A stretch of DNA of 64,000 nucleotides from Trichosphaerium sp. ATCC 40318 (lineage: Eukaryota; Discosea; Flabellinia; Trichosidae). Both the position numbers and the translations under genes were made by a program. Positions 59,079 through 64,000 of this stretch are shown here, one piece after another. Numbering within the stretch: position 1 is the stretch's first letter; each line of letters opens with the position of its first letter. The notes under the pieces were generated by a model. The model saw only the letters and a list, made by a program, of their open reading frames with translations, searched no databases and had not been told where the DNA came from. The DNA is taken from assembly GCA_038496445.1 (NCBI GenBank), contig JALMLS010000322.1, positions 992,001 to 1,056,000 on the forward strand. Direction: 5' to 3'.

Positions 59079-59354
59079 CTTCACCTTGTTAAAATGGACA
59101 ACACTTTATCAGGTTCAAAGATATTCACTATTTCTTTATGCCTTTTGGCCAGTTGTTATTATTGTTGACTTTGACCACACTTTACAATTACGCTATTATG
59201 CTCCAGTTAAGCCGTTTTGTTCAAGCAAGAAAAGTGCAGCGTTGGCTATGTTAATAATTGTTAATTTTTACTAACTTGACCGTGTCGACAATACTGTTTA
59301 GACCCAATAAATAATAATTTGTTATTCTTGAAGGAAATGGTAATAATAGGTCAT

Positions 59355-59582
59355 TCAGCTTGCCTTCTGAACTCTTAGTTTGGTGACTTTGTAATATATT
59401 TGATAGTTGCTTAAGTTCATGGTTTGAAGAGAAGTTTCAAGTTTATCACGAGTATGCTGTTCCATGCGCTTCTCCTGAACGTTTATGATTGATCGTAACC
59501 CTGCTATAGAATGCAACATAGCTCTAGGGAACGTTGCCCAGTTGTAAATATCCACGTGCACATACGGAGTCCTATTGAAAAG
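59355..59582 (-). CDS. Possible terminal exon of a small gene
   Basis: After an acceptor TTTTCAATAG, the minus strand reads TPYVHVDIYNWATFPRAML, HSIAGLRSIINVQEKRMEQH and ends LRVQKAS at a stop (59357-59355). The composition is protein-like, but upstream exons and a start could not be assembled, and the reading could be chance. It lies just beyond the stop of the secreted-protein gene on the same strand and might be an alternative 3' exon. Confidence 0.3.
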   Translation of the reverse strand, partial: LFNRTPYVHVDIYNWATFPRAMLHSIAGLRSIINVQEKRMEQHTRDKLETSLQTMNLSNYQIYYKVTKLRVQKAS

Positions 59583-59795
59583 TGTTGGGTGAGGGAAGGA
59601 GGAAACAAACAAATTTGGTTCTGGTGACAATACAACTCGTGTAATTGTAATCCAGGTATAACCCTACCCTACACAGTATTGTGATATCATTTAAAATACA
59701 AATCATAGTTGTCAGAGAAAACACCTGCTGGAAAAAGATACAGAACAACGTTACAATAAAATACAATATTTCATGTCAAATATCCAAAACAAAGT

Positions 59796-61096
59796 TTATT
59801 CAACGAACATTAATCCAACAAGTGGTACTTCCATAGGTAAGTAAGAACATTGTTGTTGTCCTTTTTCAGTAGGACTAATTCTACATAAATTCTGTGGCTT
59901 CTTTTGTTGAGATTTCAAGTCACGAAGATGATAATTCGATCCATAAAAGACACTTTCCTCTTTATCCCAAATACCATTATAATACGCATCTCTGAACCTA
60001 TCTTTAAGCTGTTTAATCTCACAACCTTGAGGCTTATTATCCTTTATAGGTATAGTAAGACCTAGCTTTCCATATCTTGTGTAAGGTTCACCGTAAATAA
60101 TAATCATAAAAAAAGCTTGTTTCTCTTCATCAAAATGATACCAAGCACCACGTGTTACGTATTTGTCACGTATGACGTCAATACCACAAACCTTAATAAA
60201 AAACCGCATTAGACAGTCTACTGACTGATGTACAGTGGACAAAATGTGTTCGGCATGAAGACGTTGATACTTACCTTATAGAAGTCAACGGAGTACTGGT
60301 AGTGATACCCATCAACTGAACTGCTGTTGAAGCTATGAACGACGACATCTCTTTCATCACCTTGCATACTATATATTCTCTCTCCGTTATTCAATATCCT
60401 CTCTGGAGGAAATCCTTCAAGGGTTCCTAGATAGAAAGACAATAAGCAACACAAATTGGCAATACAAAAAAAAAAGCACATGATACGCACTTTCTTTTGG
60501 AACAGGAGATGGGTCTTTAAGGTCTATTGAGTATATCTTAAAGAGGTCCGTGGTACCATTTCTGTGAATAGAACGCATCATGAAGAGGGTATCTCTTAAT
60601 TCTTCAGTGTCAATGTGGAACATTCTAAAGAAAGTATCAGCGAAAACAATTCTTCGATTATTTTTTTTTAAATGATACTACTGTGTCGGTCGTACACTGA
60701 GAAATAACCTTTAACTAGATTTGTGTGAAGAATCTTTCCAGTCTTAACGTTAATAGTTTGAAATGTTGTATTAGCGAGGTCCTCAGTAATCATGCCTATG
60801 ACGGCAACATCGTCGCCTATTCTAACGTTTCCAACCACTTCTCTGAAGGAATCTGTGTATCTTACTGGTGTAACACAAGCAGGCTCGAAAATGGCTGTTT
60901 TGGTATTAGTTTCGTTCCGATTTGCTCTAGTTTTGTTACCTTGGTCTCCTTTAAGCGTTATCCTAGCTATAGCGTAGTAAGGATCTCCACCGTCGGCTGC
61001 TGGGCTCTGATAACGCGCATATACAGTCTGTGCGTTAACGAGAGCTAATTGTATGCTTATAAGCACTAATAGGGTACAGAGGAGTTGTTGCAGCAT
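59796..61096 (-). CDS. Secreted protein of unknown function
   Basis: Four or five exons from ATG 61096. The N-terminus MLQQLLCTLLVLISIQLALV then NAQ is a signal peptide with a good cleavage site. The mature part is beta-rich with several N-glycosylation sequons (NKT, NET, NTT, NGT, NSS). Exons: VYARYQSPAADGGDPYYAIA, FHIDTEELRDTLFMMRSI, EGFPPERILNNGERIY, VCGIDVIRDKYVTRGAWYHF and IWDKEESVFYGSNYHL, with stop at 59798-59796. The mid-part repeats (value, then 'D..F.I...') resemble propeller-type surface proteins, but no family is recognised. It is secreted or lumenal. Confidence 0.7.
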
Positions 61097-62128
61097 TTAG
61101 ATTGTCGCACAAATAATGGTGAAGATAGTGCGAGAAAATTCAAGTTTTTTTGTTTTGTAAATCCAACATTCCAAAAAAGGAAGCTTAGTATTTTCCTTGT
61201 AGTTGTCGGTAGGAAGGAACCTTTCGTGGTTTTTTTCGTTGTTACTAAAAGTATGAAAGGTACATTAATTTGGTGCAAACAGAAGTACCGTAAGCTCTTA
61301 AGTCCAAGTTTCGTTCCAAAAAGGGTGATTAAGTTTCGGAGTGAGACAGGAAAGATATGTCATGTATGTTTTTAACTATGTCTACAACCATTAGTATTCG
61401 ATGGTATGTACGCGGATAGAGTACGGAAACGCCGATTCGTACTAGCCGTTTTTCAAGGCGTGACTATGTACTGCCGAGATAGAATCTACTATGTAAACTT
61501 TCATACTTTGTGAAGTGAATGGCGTTGAGTCAACGCACTTGAACGGGAGTCTATCTGTGCTACAGGCAGTAAACATAACGCTTTATGCGTTACATTACAT
61601 ATTTCCTGTTACTTGTTGCTTGGCCACGACCTTTGGAGATGACATGAGCGTGTTGAACTTTTATTCTAGTTCGTATTCTCCTGGTTAAGTGTAGTATTTG
61701 TGCTAACGTCATCAAGAACTTGATACGGACAAGTTGATCCAGACTGTAAAAAAGGAATAGGTGGCTATATACTAATCTTTGTTGTATGTAAAACTATACT
61801 AACATAGTCTTGTTGAAAACTGTTGAACATTAGCATTTGAGCTGTTTCGTTTCAATGACCTGAATGTACCACAACACAAGCAGCAAATATTGAGAGCAAG
61901 CATAACTAATACACTCCCCCTTGCCCTTACGATGTCCGTCAGGACAGACGTATCTACTTCCAAAGCTTGTCACTTGAGTGTATTTTACAATAAAATTTTG
62001 TTTCGCGTTTTTATTTTCGCGTTTTTTTCCCCTTTTTGTTAATCGTTACCTTAGGAATTGGTTAAGTCTCTGTAGCCATCCTGAGCCATTTGGTTGATGT
62101 ACTCTCACACGTTATACCTAAAGCCATT
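61097..62128. other. Intergenic region between divergent genes
   Basis: Open frames near 61085-61375 on both strands look non-coding. No gene is supported in this kilobase; it should hold the promoters of the secreted-protein and hydroxylase genes. Confidence 0.4.
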
Positions 62129-63256
62129 ATGTGGAAGTTTATAGGAAGCCAATTGGAGTCGTTGGAGCGCAAAGATGAAGGGAAGGCAGACTTGACTAAA
62201 AAAGTTGTGTTTAACGGCAAGGCGTGGCTTATAAACAACGTATTAACACCTGAAGAGTCTCAAATTATAGTTGGCGGTATCGAAAAACTGGTACGAAATC
62301 CGTTTTGTTGAAAAGAGCTCAGTTTATCGCTAAATGTGTTGTAGACTCTTAAAACATGCGATCTTGGGTATAGGTTGTGTCTACGGAAGGAAATTAAGTC
62401 CGTTCAATTAACCAAATACGTACGCCTTTCTAGAGTATTCAAATCGCTCTAAAACCGTATTAAAACGCGTGAGAGTAACTTTGTTTAAAGATTTGGGATA
62501 AAATAAGCGATTTTGTTCCTATAACAATAACAAGCCGTTATCCTAAGGCTAGAGAGGGTAGTCCTGTTTTCAAGTGGGATTTGGTTGGTTTAAACCCTGA
62601 TATACGAGTTGTAAAGTATAACAAGAATATGAAGTTCGAAGTCCACTATGATTACCCTAGAAAGCAAGGAAAGGGTGTATTGAGTATGATGACATTTATG
62701 ATTTACTTAAACAAGGGATTCAAAGGAGGTCAGACACTATTTTTTGAAAATGATGAAAAAACGGTCACAAAGTCTATATCTCCTGAGCCTGGGTTATTGT
62801 TGATGTTCTTGCAAGGTGAAAGAGAAGGTAAGGTTATCATTTCAATATCTCATTTTTTTCTTCGTCTTGCTGGAATGACTCGGATTGTCTTTCAAAAAAA
62901 ATGACAAAAAAACCAATGATAATTTTTTCAATCCTGGTCCTCTCTAGCTATACATGCGTTCTAGTCACAACCCATGGTGTATGTACATACTACATTGGTT
63001 TTTTGTAAAAGAACATAGTGTAGGCAGTACATATTAATGTGGGTATCCTCGGCAAGCGTTGAAAAAAAAATGTCAAAGTTTTGAAACTGTTTTATTTTTT
63101 ATGTTGATAATCCGGGTCATCATTCCTCATTTCTATGTACCATATGTGGTGTAACTTATTTTTTTAGGGTTAAAACACAGTGGAACTCCTGTAGAAGAAG
63201 GGACAAAGTATATTCTGAGAACAGATGTATTTTATAAAAAATGCAGTGCAATGTGA
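62129..63256 (+). CDS. Prolyl 4-hydroxylase-like 2-oxoglutarate/Fe(II) oxygenase
   Basis: Three exons. ATG 62129 opens MWKFIGSQLESLERKDEGK, then KAWLINNVLTPEESQIIV. Exon 2 (from about 62492) reads IWDKISDFVPITITSRYPKA and RVVKYNKNMKFEVHYDYPRK, with the H-x-D iron-binding pair, then LSMMTFMIYLNKGFKGGQT. Exon 3 (about 63169) reads GLKHSGTPVEEGTKYILRTD, with the distal His and the Lys that binds 2-oxoglutarate, and ends FYKKCSAM with TGA at 63254-63256. The P4Hc core is complete. There is no signal peptide, so it is probably cytosolic or nuclear like PHD/Skp1-type hydroxylases, not a collagen enzyme; that is inference. Confidence 0.85.
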
Positions 63257-63836
63257 ATGACCAATAAATTTTTAATAGCACAATCAGAAAAGGAGGTCTA
63301 AACTGAATCCTAACAGTAACTTTTGAAATACTATATGCATCCATACGGACCGAATATCCAACTAGTACAAATATTTATAGGTGATCCCATATCAAAAGTG
63401 CGGTTAAGTCTTTTTTTCGAAGAAAGAAAAAACAAAAAAAAACTCAATGTTTGTTTACAGTAATTGAGCGAGCCACATTTAAAGTCTCTACTGCTTGATA
63501 CATGTGTTAACTCTGCAATACCTGCATGAGAGCTATTATACTTCCGAAATTCGCATGCTGATGCTATGTGCATCGCTAGGTTTTAGCATTGTTACCAAGC
63601 GATATAGCTGGGTGCAACATCAACGGACTAAGTAAACATGCACAATATACAATTTATGACACTGTATTATGATGGCACACTTGGTAAGATGTAATCAATT
63701 CAAAGAATATCTATTATCTTGTGTGCTAAAGATTCAGCTATTTGGCAAAAAATGCAACAACCTACTCTCTGATGCATTGAGCATCTCTTAGATATCATCA
63801 GAATTGAAGATAAAACAGATTTAATTTGTAACTTAC
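63257..63836. other. Intron or intergenic sequence
   Basis: Mostly AT-rich. A possible minus-strand exon near 63700-63770 (RVGCCIFCQIAESLAHK) could belong to the gene at the right edge, but this is weak. Confidence 0.3.
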
Positions 63837-64000
63837 TTGGATGGCTTGACTACTTTTTGTTTGCTTATTTTGCGTGTATAAGAGCTCTTACGATATGATA
63901 TTGGGTGTATACCACTTTTAGCTTGTACTATGTCCCTTGGTCTGCTAATTGTCCTGGCACTTTTTGAACCTCTTGGCGTTTGTTTCTTATGTCCTTTTGA
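63837..64000 (-). CDS. Basic exon of a gene running off the right edge (partial)
   Basis: The minus strand is open from 64000 to a GTAAGT donor at 63836 and reads SKGHKKQTPRGSKSARTISR, then HPISYRKSSYTRKISK. It is Lys/Arg/Ser-rich and likely disordered, with no recognisable domain. Both the start and later exons lie outside or are unresolved. Confidence 0.45.

Noticed and set aside
60725-61048. 107-codon plus-strand ORF
   Set aside because: Antisense to the signal-peptide exon of the secreted-protein gene, with no independent support.

Overview
The window is nuclear DNA of a gene-dense, AT-rich, unicellular eukaryote. Nearly every gene is cut by many short GT-AG introns, mostly about 40-100 bases, and both strands are used evenly. 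The protein repertoire includes a seven-helix receptor of the secretin/adhesion type, a Roco GTPase, a RhoGEF with MORN repeats, a eukaryotic phospholipase D, DNA polymerase eta and MLKL-like four-helix proteins. This suggests a free-living or amoeboid protist with rich signalling. I cannot name the lineage from sequence alone. No rRNA, tRNA, CRISPR array, prophage or bacterial operon was seen.

Layout. 1-4391 (minus): a large, probably helical-repeat protein running off the left edge. 4862-7277 (plus): an intronless F-box/LRR gene, a small EF-hand protein and a small hypothetical. 7709-10618 (plus) and 18757-21699 (minus): two paralogous genes forming the arms of a 3.1-kb inverted repeat. Each encodes an MLKL/HeLo-like N-terminal helical domain, an unrecognised middle and a C-terminal C2 domain. 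Between the arms lie a SAM methyltransferase, a doubtful small gene, an adhesion-type GPCR and two MORN_2 repeat genes. 22819-26829: Roco protein. 27049-27861: a secreted-protein gene with an internal stop. 28288-29899: TauE/SafE-type transporter. 30408-31374: unknown conserved-looking gene. 31978-34175: alpha-galactosidase (GH27). 34590-39834: a small hypothetical and a RhoGEF-PH-MORN protein. 40336-41130 and 43778-44300: an intact and a broken F-box/LRR copy, with another remnant at 31497-31850. 44633-51351 (minus): phospholipase D with a long repeat-bearing N-terminus. 51623-53578 (minus) and 53668-55367 (plus): DNA polymerase eta and phosphoserine aminotransferase, transcribed divergently from an 89-base gap. 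55702-57002: two divergent MORN_2 genes. 57670-59078: F-box/SPRY protein. 59796-61096 (minus): secreted protein. 62129-63256: prolyl 4-hydroxylase-like oxygenase. 63837-64000 (minus): an exon running off the right edge.

Two layers can be told apart. Housekeeping and signalling genes are intron-rich and ordinary. Scattered among them are intronless, repeat-built genes (F-box/LRR with a rigid 'GVHTIxL' unit, and MORN_2 with an F-box-like N-terminus), present in several copies at different stages of decay. These resemble families expanded in amoeba genomes and in their giant viruses.

The most striking signal is the MLKL-like pair. Its introns are almost identical between copies, while the exons of the N-terminal half differ heavily at the protein level and the C2 half is nearly invariant. 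That pattern suggests diversifying selection on a membrane-active defence or cell-death protein. Window-wide oddities are a strong excess of the palindrome CACGTG (about 58 hand-counted copies) and a preferred 5' splice site GTACG. Exon boundaries given here are manual predictions.
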